The position numbers were made by a program, and so were the translations under genes. A stretch of DNA of 41,634 bases from JBOGGX01 sp050744245 (lineage in GTDB: Bacteria > Actinomycetota > Acidimicrobiia > Acidimicrobiales > JBOGGX01), in the NCBI GenBank assembly GCA_050744245.1, contig JBOGGX010000137.1:1-41634 (forward strand), written 5' to 3'. Shown piece by piece: positions 1 to 8,042 of the stretch. Each line of letters starts with the position of its first letter. Within the stretch, counting starts at the first letter, position 1. Under the pieces are notes generated by a model that was given only the letters and a program-made list of their open reading frames with translations, did no database searches and had not been told where the DNA came from.

Positions 1-1
1 G

Positions 2-982
2 GACGCCGAGCTGTGGGCCCGCCGGGCGGGGTGGGCGACCGCCGCCGAGGTGCTCGCCCACCGGCGGGGCCGGGCCCATGATCCAGCGGTCGTCGACGCC
101 CTGACCGCCGACGGGGACGCTTGGCTCGCCGGGATGGGCAACGATCCGTGTGCTGCCGTCCTGGCCGCCGAGCCGGCCCCGCGCCTCACCATCGGCGAGG
201 GCCGGATCGACGGCGCGCTGGGCGCGGTCGCCGACTTCGCCGACCTGAAGTCGCCGTTCTTCCTGGGCCACTCGACGGGTGTGGCGGCCCTGGCTGCGGC
301 CGCTGCCGGGATGGCCGGCCTCTCCGACGACGAGACCACGACGCTTCGGCGGGCCGGGCTGGTGCACGACGTGGGCCGGGTTGGCGTGCCTGCAGCGATC
401 TGGGACCGCCCCGGGCCGCTGAGCGCCGACCAATGGGAGCGGGTGCGGCTCCACTCCTACCTGGGGGAGCGGGTGCTGGCCCGTTGCGACCTGCTCGCCC
501 CGTACGCCGAGCTGGTTGCCCGCCACCACGAGCGATCCGATGGCTCGGGCTACCACCGTGGCCTCGTCGGCGACCAGCTCAGCCTGGGTGCCCGGCTGCT
601 CGCGGCCGCCGACACCTACCACGCCATGACCGAGGACCGTCCCCACCGGCCGGCGCAAACCCCGAGCTCCGCCGCGTCGCAGCTGCTGGGCGAGGTCGAC
701 GCCGGCCGGCTGGGTCGGGTCGAGGTCGACGCCGTGCTCGCCGCCGCCGGGCAGGCCACCCGCCCGCCCCGGATCGCCCGACCGGCGGGACTCACCGAGC
801 GGGAGGTCGACGTGCTGCGCCTGATCGCCCGCGGCCACGCCAACAAGCAGGTGGCGGCGACGCTGGGAATCTCGGTCAAGACCGTGGGCCACCACGTCGA
901 GCACATCTATGCCAAGGCCGGGGTCACCACCCGCGCGGGCGCCACGCTGTTCGCCATGGAGCAACGCCTGCTGTCGCCTTGA
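2..982 (+). CDS. HD-GYP-like domain protein with C-terminal LuxR HTH (5' partial)
   Basis: The reading frame is open to the window edge, so the true start lies upstream. The GTG at 50 is only an internal candidate, because sequence typical of the family (ending in a DPAVVDAL stretch) precedes and spans it. A metal-dependent phosphohydrolase region follows: an HD pair near 365-370, then HHERSDGSGYHRG, a degenerate HD-GYP motif with GYH in place of GYP. From about 790 to 980 there is a LuxR-type helix-turn-helix beginning GLTEREVDVLRLIARG. The layout matches actinobacterial proteins that fuse tandem HD domains to a LuxR output domain. A signalling or transcriptional role is inferred. Whether it cleaves cyclic-di-GMP is uncertain given the altered motif. 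Confidence 0.85.
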   Translation, partial: DAELWARRAGWATAAEVLAHRRGRAHDPAVVDALTADGDAWLAGMGNDPCAAVLAAEPAPRLTIGEGRIDGALGAVADFADLKSPFFLGHSTGVAALAAAAAGMAGLSDDETTTLRRAGLVHDVGRVGVPAAIWDRPGPLSADQWERVRLHSYLGERVLARCDLLAPYAELVARHHERSDGSGYHRGLVGDQLSLGARLLAAADTYHAMTEDRPHRPAQTPSSAASQLLGEVDAGRLGRVEVDAVLAAAGQATRPPRIARPAGLTEREVDVLRLIARGHANKQVAATLGISVKTVGHHVEHIYAKAGVTTRAGATLFAMEQRLLSP

Positions 983-1069
983 CCAGAGTGGAGGTGGGGT
1001 GAACGCCCGATGCGCAGCCGCGCGGGCCGGTTCACACTCCCCTCACCACCCCGCGACGAGGAAGCCCCG

Positions 1070-1882
1070 ATGCCAGAGATCGACGTCAACGACACCACCC
1101 TCTACTACGAGCGCAGCGGCCACGGCCCGGGGGTCCTGTTCGTGCACGGCATGTGTGGTCACGCCGATGTGTGGGCCGACCAGGCCGAGCGGTTCTCGGA
1201 CCGTTACACGTGCGTTCGCCACGACCGGCGTGGCCACTCGCGCAGCGCCCGGGGTGACGCGCCGATCACCACGACCCAGCACGCCAACGACGCCGCCGCC
1301 ATCATCGAGGCGCTGGACCTGGCCCCGTGCCAGGTGGTCGGGTCCAGCAGCGGCGCCGTCATCGCCGTTGACCTTGCGCTCCGCTACGGCGGGCTGCTGC
1401 GGGGCGTGGTGCTCAGCGAACCGCCGCTGTTCAGCCTCGACCCCGAAGCGGGCCGGGCCGCCATGAGCGAGCTGATGCCCCGCATCGATGACGCCATCGC
1501 CAGCGGCGGGATCCGAGCCGCGGTGGACGCGTTCATGTCGTTCGCCTGCTCCGAGGCGTGGTCGATGCTCGACGAGGACCGCAAGGACCGCCTGCGGGAC
1601 AACGCGGAGATCGGGTTCACCGACCTGCAGTCACCGCCGCTCGACGTCGGACCCGCCGACCTTGCTGCCATCCGGGTCCCGGCCCTGGTCGTCGCCGGCA
1701 CCACCAGTGTTCCGGGGCTGCGGTCCGTCGCCCGCCGGCTCGCGGCGGCGCTGCCCGACGCTCGATTCGTCGAGATCGCTGGCGGCCACGTGCCCTACCT
1801 CGAGAATCCCGAGACCTTCGCCCACGCCGTTTCCGTGTTCGCCGCCGAGCTGGACCGGCGCGCCCCGGTCCCATCGAGCTGA
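1070..1882 (+). CDS. alpha/beta hydrolase
   Basis: A 270-residue alpha/beta-hydrolase-fold protein. Visible elements are the oxyanion HG pair in VLFVHGMCGH (residues 22-31), the DRRGHS turn (52-57), the nucleophile elbow GSSSG with Ser93, and a C-terminal catalytic His in GGHVPYLENPE. The ATG at 1070 was chosen over one at 1010 because the extra 20 residues look non-coding and a GAGGAAG Shine-Dalgarno lies just upstream. The substrate cannot be told from sequence; esterase, lactonase and haloperoxidase-like members share these motifs. It is followed at once by a second hydrolase of the same fold, suggesting a two-gene unit. Confidence 0.85.
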   Translation: MPEIDVNDTTLYYERSGHGPGVLFVHGMCGHADVWADQAERFSDRYTCVRHDRRGHSRSARGDAPITTTQHANDAAAIIEALDLAPCQVVGSSSGAVIAVDLALRYGGLLRGVVLSEPPLFSLDPEAGRAAMSELMPRIDDAIASGGIRAAVDAFMSFACSEAWSMLDEDRKDRLRDNAEIGFTDLQSPPLDVGPADLAAIRVPALVVAGTTSVPGLRSVARRLAAALPDARFVEIAGGHVPYLENPETFAHAVSVFAAELDRRAPVPSS

Positions 1883-1929
1883 CAAGGAACGCCAGCAACA
1901 CCACCGAAGCCACGACCGATCAATTCGAT

Positions 1930-2706
1930 GTGCGGTCCTCCGACGGGACGCCGCTCGCCGTGTGGGTCCATGGCGGCGGGCCGGCCCTGGTGCTGGTGCA
2001 CGGGGCTCCCACCGAGCACACCACGTTCGATCCCCTCGTGCAGGAGCTGCGCGCCGACCTCACCACCTTCGCCATGGACCGCCGGGGATCCGGCGCCAGC
2101 GGCGACACGCCGCCGTACGCCATCGAGCGGGAGTTCGAGGACGTCGCCGCCGTCGTCGACGCCGTCGCGGCCCGCACCGGCGGGCCGGTCGCGCTCTGGG
2201 GCCACTCCTACGGCGCCAACCCGGCCATGGGCGGCGCCGCCCTCACCAGCAATGTCCGTCATCTGATCCTGTACGAGCCCAGCTTCGGTCTCATCTACCC
2301 GACCGGTTCGATCGGGGCGATCGAGCAGGCCGTGGCCGCCGGCGACCGAGAGACGGCCATCCGAGCCGCACTCGTCGATACCGGGGTCATGACCGACGAG
2401 GAGTTCGAGGGGTTCAAGGCCGGCCCGCGGTGGCCGAAGGTGCTCGCCGTCGCCCCCACGCTGCCCCGCGAGTGTCGAGTGGAGCACACCTGGGTGTACC
2501 GACCGGGACCGCTCGATGGGATCACCGCGCCCACGCTCCTGCTGACCGGATCGGAGACGGACGCCGCGCTCGCCGAGTTGACGCAGCGGGCCGCCGCCGC
2601 GATCCCTGACGCACGGATCCGGGTGCTCGACGGGCACGGCCACTTCGCCTTCAAGGCGGATCCCGCCATGGTCGCCGCAATCATCCGCGACTGGATCTCG
2701 TCGTAA
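1930..2706 (+). CDS. alpha/beta hydrolase (start uncertain)
   Basis: A second alpha/beta hydrolase of about 258 residues: LVLVHGAP oxyanion region, DRRGSG turn, GHSYG nucleophile elbow, and catalytic His in DGHGHFAFK. The GTG at 1930 is the first in-frame start that gives a sensible product, but it trims the usual first strand. An AAGGA ribosome-site-like sequence at 1884-1888 has no ATG, GTG or TTG at normal spacing in this frame, although the codons that follow (TTEATTDQFDV) look like a natural N-terminus. The true start may therefore lie near 1897 and have been lost or misread. No helix-rich cap specific to one subfamily was recognised. Confidence 0.75.
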   Translation: MRSSDGTPLAVWVHGGGPALVLVHGAPTEHTTFDPLVQELRADLTTFAMDRRGSGASGDTPPYAIEREFEDVAAVVDAVAARTGGPVALWGHSYGANPAMGGAALTSNVRHLILYEPSFGLIYPTGSIGAIEQAVAAGDRETAIRAALVDTGVMTDEEFEGFKAGPRWPKVLAVAPTLPRECRVEHTWVYRPGPLDGITAPTLLLTGSETDAALAELTQRAAAAIPDARIRVLDGHGHFAFKADPAMVAAIIRDWISS

Positions 2707-3041
2707 GGCGCGCGGCGGTCGCTGAGCGTTCGCACCTCCAAGCAACTCGAGAACCCTCACGGCCGGGGCCGATTGCCGAGCGCCCCAGACCGATCGACTT
2801 CGGCCGTTATGTGTCGCGCTCGGTATCGCTCAGGGCGACCTCAGCGCGGGTGGTTGTCCTGTCAGGACAGTCAAGCGGCGAGGATCCGCCCTACTCACGG
2901 GCCATCAAACCCGAGATGGCGCCGCCCTGTTTCGTATCCCGCAAGTCCGTCGAACGCCGAGGCGTGACGGAGTTCACCGATGAACTCTCCTGATACCCGT
3001 CCCTAGGTTCAGGCCCAGCGTTCGAGCGAGGGAGACCGGAC
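2707..3041. other. intergenic region without a recognised gene
   Basis: No open frame here has coding-like third-position GC or a recognisable product. It holds one perfect short palindrome (annotated separately) and the GAGGGAGA ribosome-binding site for the gene at 3042. I see no tRNA or intrinsic terminator. Confidence 0.6.
2855..2869. promoter_or_regulatory. 7-bp perfect inverted repeat, possible operator
   Basis: TGTCCTG-T-CAGGACA is a perfect 7+1+7 palindrome in the 335-bp intergenic region, 173 bp before the next start. The form suits a dimeric repressor site, but no regulator or second copy in the window links to it. Confidence 0.25.
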
Positions 3042-4173
3042 ATGACCCTGCCCCGACCGATCAAGGCGCTCACGGGCCTGGCCGCGCTCGTTGCCGCCAT
3101 GTGCGGTGCGGGGGTGGTCTGGGCGTCGGTTCCCGAGCCTGACGGCACCATCCACGCCTGTGCACTCAAGATCGGCGGCCTGCTCCGCGTCATCGACCCG
3201 GCCGCCGGCCAGCGGTGCCATCGCCAATTGGAGACGCCGTTGTCGTGGCCCTCCGGCCGCATCAACTTCGCCGGTCCGTGGGATCCGGCGGTGACCTACG
3301 GCGAGGCTGAGGTCGTCACTCTGGAGGGCAGCGCCTGGATCGCGGTCGAGTCCAGCATTGGCGAACAACCGGGAACCGGAGCGTCGTGGGCCATGTTCGC
3401 GGCCGCCGGAGAGAGGACGGAGCCGACGGCGCGGTGGGTCCCGCCGGTCCGCGAGGGCCTGAGGGCCCCCGCGGGCCTCGGGGCGGCGGAGCCTCGATAC
3501 GAGCCCAGCAGCCGCGCATCCTCGACGATGCCGGCTTCGTCGGTGACGACACGTCGATCACGGTGGGTTCCGACGGGCTGCCCTTCATGAGCTACCGCGA
3601 CCTGAGCAATGTCGATCTGAAGGTTGCCCACCGCAAGGACGAGCAGTGCTCCGCCGCCGGCGTGATCAGCGTCTGACCCTGACAGCCAAGTCGGCTTCGG
3701 CCCGTCGGTCACCGTGGGCACGGACGGCCTGCCCGTCGGCGCGTGCTTCGACACTGCCAGCTTCGACCTCAAGGTGGCCCCCCACTGCGACGATCTGGAG
3801 TGCACCGCCGTCACCATCGCCACGGTCGACGACACCGGGGATGCCGGGTTCTTCCCGTCGATCGCGGTGGCAAGCGACGTCCTCCCGATCATGAGCTACT
3901 ACGACTTCATCTCGGGCGACGGCAACCTCAAGGTCGCCCACTGCATCGATGCGGCGTGTGCCGACGCCACCACCACCCCGGTCGACACCGTCGGCAACGT
4001 CGGAACCGACAGTTCGATCACCGTTGGCGCCGATGGGCTGCCCGTCATCAGCTACATGGACGAGGGCAACTTCGACCTCAAGGTGGCCCACTGCGACAAC
4101 CCGGAGTGCACGGCCGTCACCATCACTCGGCTCACCCTCGGCGGTTCACGCTCGGATCGCCAAAAGGCGGTAG
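3042..4173 (+). pseudogene. secreted collagen-like/repeat protein, broken by two indels
   Basis: It starts at ATG 3042 with a good GAGGGAGA ribosome site and a signal peptide (about residues 1-28). An N-terminal domain rich in Trp and Cys runs to about 3410. There the frame breaks at GAGAG: removing two bases gives a continuous Gly-X-Y stretch (GEDGADGAVGPAGPRGPEG). Four repeats of about 50 residues follow, each with a core like SITVGADGLPVISY and a DLKVAHC segment. A second break is an extra T at about 3674; removing it joins VISV to DPDSQVGFGPS. The two changes sum to +3, so the original frame returns. The C-terminus beyond about 4137 also looks abnormal. It is either a real pseudogene or carries sequencing indels. 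The role is probably surface or exported; function unknown. Confidence 0.75.
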
Positions 4174-4203
4174 CGGACGAGCGCAGGGGCATGATTCGCC
4201 GAC

Positions 4204-5463
4204 TCATCCAACCTGCGCCAGCCAGCGGCGGGTCTCGCTCCTGGCCGTCACGGCCCGACCGGCGAGATTGGCCGCGGATGCCACCGTGCGGCCGACGCCG
4301 GGTTGGGCGCCGTCGAGCAGGTCGTTCCAGAAGATCGACCAACCGCCTGACAGGGCGGCCCCGACGACCGGCGCGGTGAGCACGCGGCCGAGAGCAGCGA
4401 CGGCGCGCGGTCGGGCCAGCAACATCCTGTGGGCGGGAGCGGTGACCGCGAGGTACGGCGAGAGTGACTCGGCCAGGAACCGCCGGTACCTGCGCGCCGC
4501 CACCGCCGGCGCGGCGAGCACGGCCTCGGCTGCGGCTCGTCCGCTTCTGAGCGCCTGGGAGATCCCCTCACCCTGCAGCGGGTTGACCAGTCCGGCCGCG
4601 TCGCCAACGAGCAGCAGTCGCCCGTGCGCCGGGACGGTGCCGACCATCCCGATCTTGAGCCAGCCGCCCAGACGCGGCCGCGGCTCGATCGGCGGACCCC
4701 CCCGGTGGGCGATGTGGTCGACGAAGGCGGCGAAGCTGCGGGTCGCCTGGGCGCCGGCCGTCCGGTCTGCGAGCACACCCACCCCGAGGCCGACGTTCGC
4801 CGTGCCATCCAACCCCGGGAACACCCAGCCATACCCGGGCAGGGCCCGGAAGGTGCTGGGTTCCCAGAAGTGGATCTCCGGTCGGGTCACCGACCCGGCC
4901 GCGTAGCCCCTGACCGCGAACCCCCACAGGACCTGGTCCGGATCGATCAGCCCCGCGACCTCGGCCACGCGGCTGGTGGCGCCGTCGGCCCCGATGACGA
5001 AGTCGGCCGCCACCGGCGTCCCGTCGGCGAGAACAAAACCCTCGAGGCCGCCGTCCCCGAACACGGGTTGGTCGGCCCGACCCGCATACGGCCGGGCTCC
5101 AGCAGCCAGCGCCGCCTCCCGGAGCGTCGTGTCGAACGAGCGGCGAGGAACGGCGATCGCCCGACCCGGGTAGGTCCGGCCGGGAGGGCACGGCAGCCGC
5201 ACCCGCCGGCCGGTCGGGCCCACGACGACCATGTCGCCCACGGCGACCGCCGAGGGCGGGTCGATGCCCAGATCGGTGAGCACCTGCACGCCTCGGGGGC
5301 CGACCAGGTCGCCGCACGCCTTGTCGCGGGGGAACCGGGCCTTGTCGACCAGCGCGACCCGCGCCCCGCCCCGGGCCAGCACCGTGGCCGCGACGCTTCC
5401 GGCCGGTCCAGACCCGACGACCAGGACGTCGTACCTTTCGCCGCCCAACGCCCTCCTTCCCAT
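4204..5463 (-). CDS. geranylgeranyl-reductase-family flavoprotein (menaquinone reductase MenJ-like)
   Basis: A 419-residue FAD-dependent oxidoreductase. The N-terminal Rossmann motif is GSGPAGS (residues 17-23), followed by the family hallmark FPRDKACGD with Cys50. The second FAD motif, GDAAGLVNPLQGEG, has Asp288. This is the geranylgeranyl reductase family (UbiH-like fold), which saturates isoprenoid chains. In actinobacteria the MenJ member reduces one isoprene unit of menaquinone. The divergent neighbour is a MenG-like methyltransferase, which supports a quinone substrate; archaeal-type lipid or carotenoid substrates remain possible. The ATG at 5463 was chosen because it has an AGGAGCGAGG leader and sits 22 bp from the divergent gene. 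Confidence 0.85.
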   Translation of the reverse strand: MGRRALGGERYDVLVVGSGPAGSVAATVLARGGARVALVDKARFPRDKACGDLVGPRGVQVLTDLGIDPPSAVAVGDMVVVGPTGRRVRLPCPPGRTYPGRAIAVPRRSFDTTLREAALAAGARPYAGRADQPVFGDGGLEGFVLADGTPVAADFVIGADGATSRVAEVAGLIDPDQVLWGFAVRGYAAGSVTRPEIHFWEPSTFRALPGYGWVFPGLDGTANVGLGVGVLADRTAGAQATRSFAAFVDHIAHRGGPPIEPRPRLGGWLKIGMVGTVPAHGRLLLVGDAAGLVNPLQGEGISQALRSGRAAAEAVLAAPAVAARRYRRFLAESLSPYLAVTAPAHRMLLARPRAVAALGRVLTAPVVGAALSGGWSIFWNDLLDGAQPGVGRTVASAANLAGRAVTARSETRRWLAQVG

Positions 5464-5485
5464 CCTCGCTCCTACTGTACGAGCG
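5464..5485. promoter_or_regulatory. 22-bp divergent promoter between menJ-like and menG-like genes
   Basis: The whole spacer is 22 bp. TACTGT (5473-5478, plus) ends 7 nt before GTG 5486. On the other strand TACAGT (5479-5474) ends 10 nt before ATG 5463. The two -10-like hexamers overlap in the same seven bases, TACTGTA. Initiation 6-7 nt downstream would give a leaderless plus-strand mRNA and a minus-strand leader of only a few nucleotides. Confidence 0.5.
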
Positions 5486-6220
5486 GTGCTCCACGACAAC
5501 CCGGTGACGACGGACGACCACTTCGCCCGCGACCTGTTCGCGCCCCTCCCGCGCCGATACGACCTGCTCGTCGAGCTGCTCTCGCTCGGCCAGAACCGAC
5601 GTTGGCGTCGAGCCATGGTGGATCACGCCGTGGCGGCCGGCGGTCACCTGGTGCTCGACGTCGCGACCGGAACCGCGGGCGTGGCCATCCAGCTGGCGCG
5701 GCGGACCCCGGCGACCGTCATCGGCGTCGATCTGAGCGAGGCGATGCTGGCCACGGGACAGGCCACCATCTCCCGTGTCGGCGCCCGGGACCGTGTGCTG
5801 CTCGCCGCCGGACGGGGCGAGCGGCTCCCGTTCACCGACGGCGGGTTCGACGCGGTCACCTTCACCTATCTGCTCCGGTACGTGGACGACCCGGCGGCGA
5901 CGCTGCGCGAGCTGGCCCGGGTCCTGCGCCCGGGGGGTGTGCTCGCGAGCCTGGACTTCTGTGTGCCGCCGAACCGGTTCTGGCGATGGTGGTGGTGGGT
6001 TTACACCCGCCTCGTCCTTCCGGTGGCGGGGAGCCTGTGGGGCCGCGGGTGGTACCGGGTGGGCCGGTTCCTCGGCCCGAACATCTCGACCCACTACGAC
6101 CGCCACCCGGTGCCATCGATCGTCGAAGCGTGGCATGCCGCCGGGCTGACGGACGTTGGGGCGCGACTGATGAGCCTCGGTGGGGGCCTCGTGATGTGGG
6201 GAAGGAAGGAACATGGCTGA
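5486..6220 (+). CDS. menG: demethylmenaquinone methyltransferase-like (MenG/UbiE family)
   Basis: A 244-residue class I SAM-dependent methyltransferase. The opening pattern RRYDLLVELLSLGQNRRWRR is the MenG/UbiE signature, followed by the SAM-binding strand and glycine motif VLDVATGTAG, then VIGVDLSEAML, and an FDAVTFTYLLRYV motif IV with the family's RYV segment. MenG methylates demethylmenaquinone to menaquinone. The insert at about residues 155-185 (FWRWWWWVYTRLVLP) matches the membrane-proximal region of the family. GTG 5486 was chosen because it lies 7 nt after a TACTGT hexamer; GTG 5504 is an alternative. The stop overlaps the next gene by 8 bp, so the two are probably co-translated. Confidence 0.8.
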   Translation: MLHDNPVTTDDHFARDLFAPLPRRYDLLVELLSLGQNRRWRRAMVDHAVAAGGHLVLDVATGTAGVAIQLARRTPATVIGVDLSEAMLATGQATISRVGARDRVLLAAGRGERLPFTDGGFDAVTFTYLLRYVDDPAATLRELARVLRPGGVLASLDFCVPPNRFWRWWWWVYTRLVLPVAGSLWGRGWYRVGRFLGPNISTHYDRHPVPSIVEAWHAAGLTDVGARLMSLGGGLVMWGRKEHG

Positions 6221-6950
6221 CGTCGACCCTCGGCCGTCGTTCTACGCCGCCCGGGGGACGGGACGCTGGCGCGACTGGTGGACGATCCTTCATCCGCCGT
6301 ACACCGCCTGGCACCTGTCCTACGTCGTCCTCGGCGCGACCATCGCACCCGCGACCGATGCGGTCCGGCTCATCGGGACCCTGCTCGCCTTTTTCCTGGC
6401 CGTCGGCATCAGCGCCCACGCGTTCGACGAGCTGCATGGCCGCCCGCTGCGGACCAGGATCTCCGGTCGTGCGCTGTGGTTCGCGGCGACGACCAGCCTC
6501 ATGGGTGCGGTCGCGATCGGCGTCGTCGGGGTCGCAAGGGTCGGCCCCGGACTGCTGGTCTTCATGGCGATCGGGCCCGTGCTCGTCGTCGGGTACAACC
6601 TCGAGGTGTTCGGCGGTCGGCTCCACACCGATGCCGGCTTTGCCGCCGCGTGGGGCGTGTTCCCCGTGCTCACCGCCTACTTCGCCCAGGCCGAGGGGCT
6701 CGGCCTGGTTGCCCTCGTCGGCGCGGCCGCCGCCTTCGCCCTCTCGTACGCACAGCGGTGCCTCAGCGCCCCGGCCCGGATGGTCCGCCGCCGCGTCGGC
6801 CACGTCGAGGGGACGGTGCGGATGGTGGACGGGTCGGTCCGCACGGTCGATCGCGCCCTGCTCCTCGGACCTCTCGAGCGGGCGCTGCGCGCCCTGTCGT
6901 GGGCCATGGTGGCCCTGGCCGTCGCCCTCCTCCTGGCCCGCACGACGTGA
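6213..6950 (+). CDS. UbiA-superfamily-like polytopic membrane protein
   Basis: A 245-residue membrane protein with about seven hydrophobic segments. The start is preceded by a strong GGAAGGAAGGA site and overlaps the menG-like stop by 8 bp. Two short regions recall the aspartate-rich motifs of UbiA prenyltransferases: AHAFDELHGRPLRTRIS (about residues 69-85; compare the UbiA NDxxDxxxDxxxRPLPSGRIS pattern) and GYNLEVFGGRLHTDAGF followed by WGVFPVL (about 128-152). The first motif has fewer acidic residues than a normal UbiA, and the protein is shorter than the roughly 290 residues usual for the family. The context (menaquinone genes) suggests a polyprenyl or quinone substrate. Enzyme activity is inference. 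Confidence 0.6.
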   Translation: MADVDPRPSFYAARGTGRWRDWWTILHPPYTAWHLSYVVLGATIAPATDAVRLIGTLLAFFLAVGISAHAFDELHGRPLRTRISGRALWFAATTSLMGAVAIGVVGVARVGPGLLVFMAIGPVLVVGYNLEVFGGRLHTDAGFAAAWGVFPVLTAYFAQAEGLGLVALVGAAAAFALSYAQRCLSAPARMVRRRVGHVEGTVRMVDGSVRTVDRALLLGPLERALRALSWAMVALAVALLLARTT

Positions 6951-6980
6951 CCACCGCCCGGCCGACGGCCGGAGCCCCGG

Positions 6981-7100
6981 CGAACTCGACGCAGCTGCGG
7001 CCGAACGCCGACCACCACTGCGTCGAGAATCACGAGCCTGCGAACTCGACGCAGCTGCGGTCGAATTCCGACCACCAGTGCGTCGAGAATGCGAGGCCTG
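6981..7100. repeat. two-copy 60-bp tandem repeat, each with a 47-nt hairpin element
   Basis: Copies at 6981-7040 and 7041-7100 agree at roughly 50 of 60 positions. Each contains a 47-nt element (6984-7030 and 7044-7090) that starts ACTCGACGCA and ends TGCGTCGAGAAT, so the arms CTCGACGCA and TGCGTCGAG pair. In copy 1 the stem is 10 bp (6985-6994 with 7018-7027); in copy 2 one outer pair is changed. Loop sequences differ. A third 47-nt element with the same arms lies at 17699-17745. The block sits between the UbiA-like gene and a decayed dehydrogenase. Confidence 0.8.
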
Positions 7101-7118
7101 GTGCGGGCGCCTCGCGAG

Positions 7119-7900
7119 GGGATGAGGATGCCTCGGCCCTGGAGACGCCCGTTGTCGAGGTCGCTCATGGCGTCGTTGACCGCCTCGAGCGGGTAGGTGG
7201 CCGTGTGCAGCGTCACGAGCCGCCGGTGATCTCCTTGACCTTGTCGACCTGGGTGCCGTCGGCGACGACCGTCTCGTCCGCGCCCCACTCCTCGGACAGC
7301 TTCAGGGCCGCGTCCGACTTGTCGACGACGATGATCTGGGCCGGGGTCATGGCCTGGAGGCACTGGATGGCTATGTGGCCGAGCCCGCCGGCGCCGATCA
7401 CCACGGCGAAGGTGCCGGGAGACAGCTCCTTGGCCGCCTTCTTCACCGCGTGGTAGGCCGTGAGCCCGGCGTCGGCGTGGGCGGCGACATCCTTCGGCTC
7501 GAGGGCGGGGTCGAGCTTGATGACGTTGCGGGCCGGTCTTGAGGTACTCGGCGAAGCCGACGTCGCTTACGAGTCCGGGGAACGATCCGGCCGAGCGGTG
7601 CATGTCGTTTCCGGCCCGGCACGCCTGGCAGAACCCGCAGGTGATGAGCGGATGCAGGATCACGGTGTCGCCGACCTCGACGTTGGTGACGCCCGATCCG
7701 ATCTCGTGGACCCATCCCGCGTTCTCGTGCCCGAGCGTGTACGGGAACTGCACGCCGGCCCCCTGCTGGACCTCCTTCCAGTCGGCGTCGCGGATGTGCA
7801 GGTCGGTACGACACAGTCCGGCCCCGCCGATCTTCACGATGACGTCGCTCGGCCCGCTTATCACCGGTTCGCCGATGTCGGCCATCGTGGTGGCCGGCAT
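7119..7900 (-). pseudogene. zinc-dependent alcohol dehydrogenase pseudogene
   Basis: Read on the minus strand, it begins near MADIGEPVISGP and keeps the catalytic-zinc region (GLCRTDLHI, then GHENAGW) and three of four structural-zinc Cys (CGFCQACRAGNDMHR, where the fourth Cys is replaced). After EYLKT, at about 7530-7538, the frame shifts; the Rossmann part then continues (FAVVIGAGGLGHIAIQCLQA) to VKEITGG at about 7214. There it joins directly to VTLHTATYPLEAVNDAM, with roughly 80-90 family residues missing. The normal N-terminal strand and the stop after ILIP are also lost. It was an NAD(P)-dependent medium-chain dehydrogenase and is now non-functional. Confidence 0.85.
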
Positions 7901-8042
7901 CGCCAACGGGCTGTACCGAACGCTGTGGGCGGCCGGGTTGCCGCTCCTGGCCCTGACCGGCGTCATGAGCGCCAACCTGCTGTTCATGAGCGACGGCGGC
8001 CGCCTGGCCACGCGGCCGGCCGGCTGCGAACCGGACGCCGGC
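7901..8042 (+). other. coding-like remnant of unknown origin between two pseudogenes
   Basis: In the plus frame leading into the hydrolase fragment, about 45 codons with strong third-position GC read NGLYRTLWAAGLPLLALTG and then MSANLLFMSDGG. No start, domain or family is recognisable. It may be a remnant of a third gene joined here by deletion. Confidence 0.3.

Noticed and set aside
1795..2760. A 321-codon minus-strand frame
   Set aside because: It is antisense to the second hydrolase, whose fold motifs are intact; no recognisable domain.
6981..7100. CRISPR-like array
   Set aside because: Only two 60-bp tandem units, no spacers of regular length, no cas genes.
4568..7125. Long open frames of 548 (minus) and 833 (plus) codons across the menaquinone cluster
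   Set aside because: They are Arg/Pro/Gly-rich shadows in other frames of the GGR-family, MenG-like and UbiA-like genes, without domains; high GC removes stop codons.
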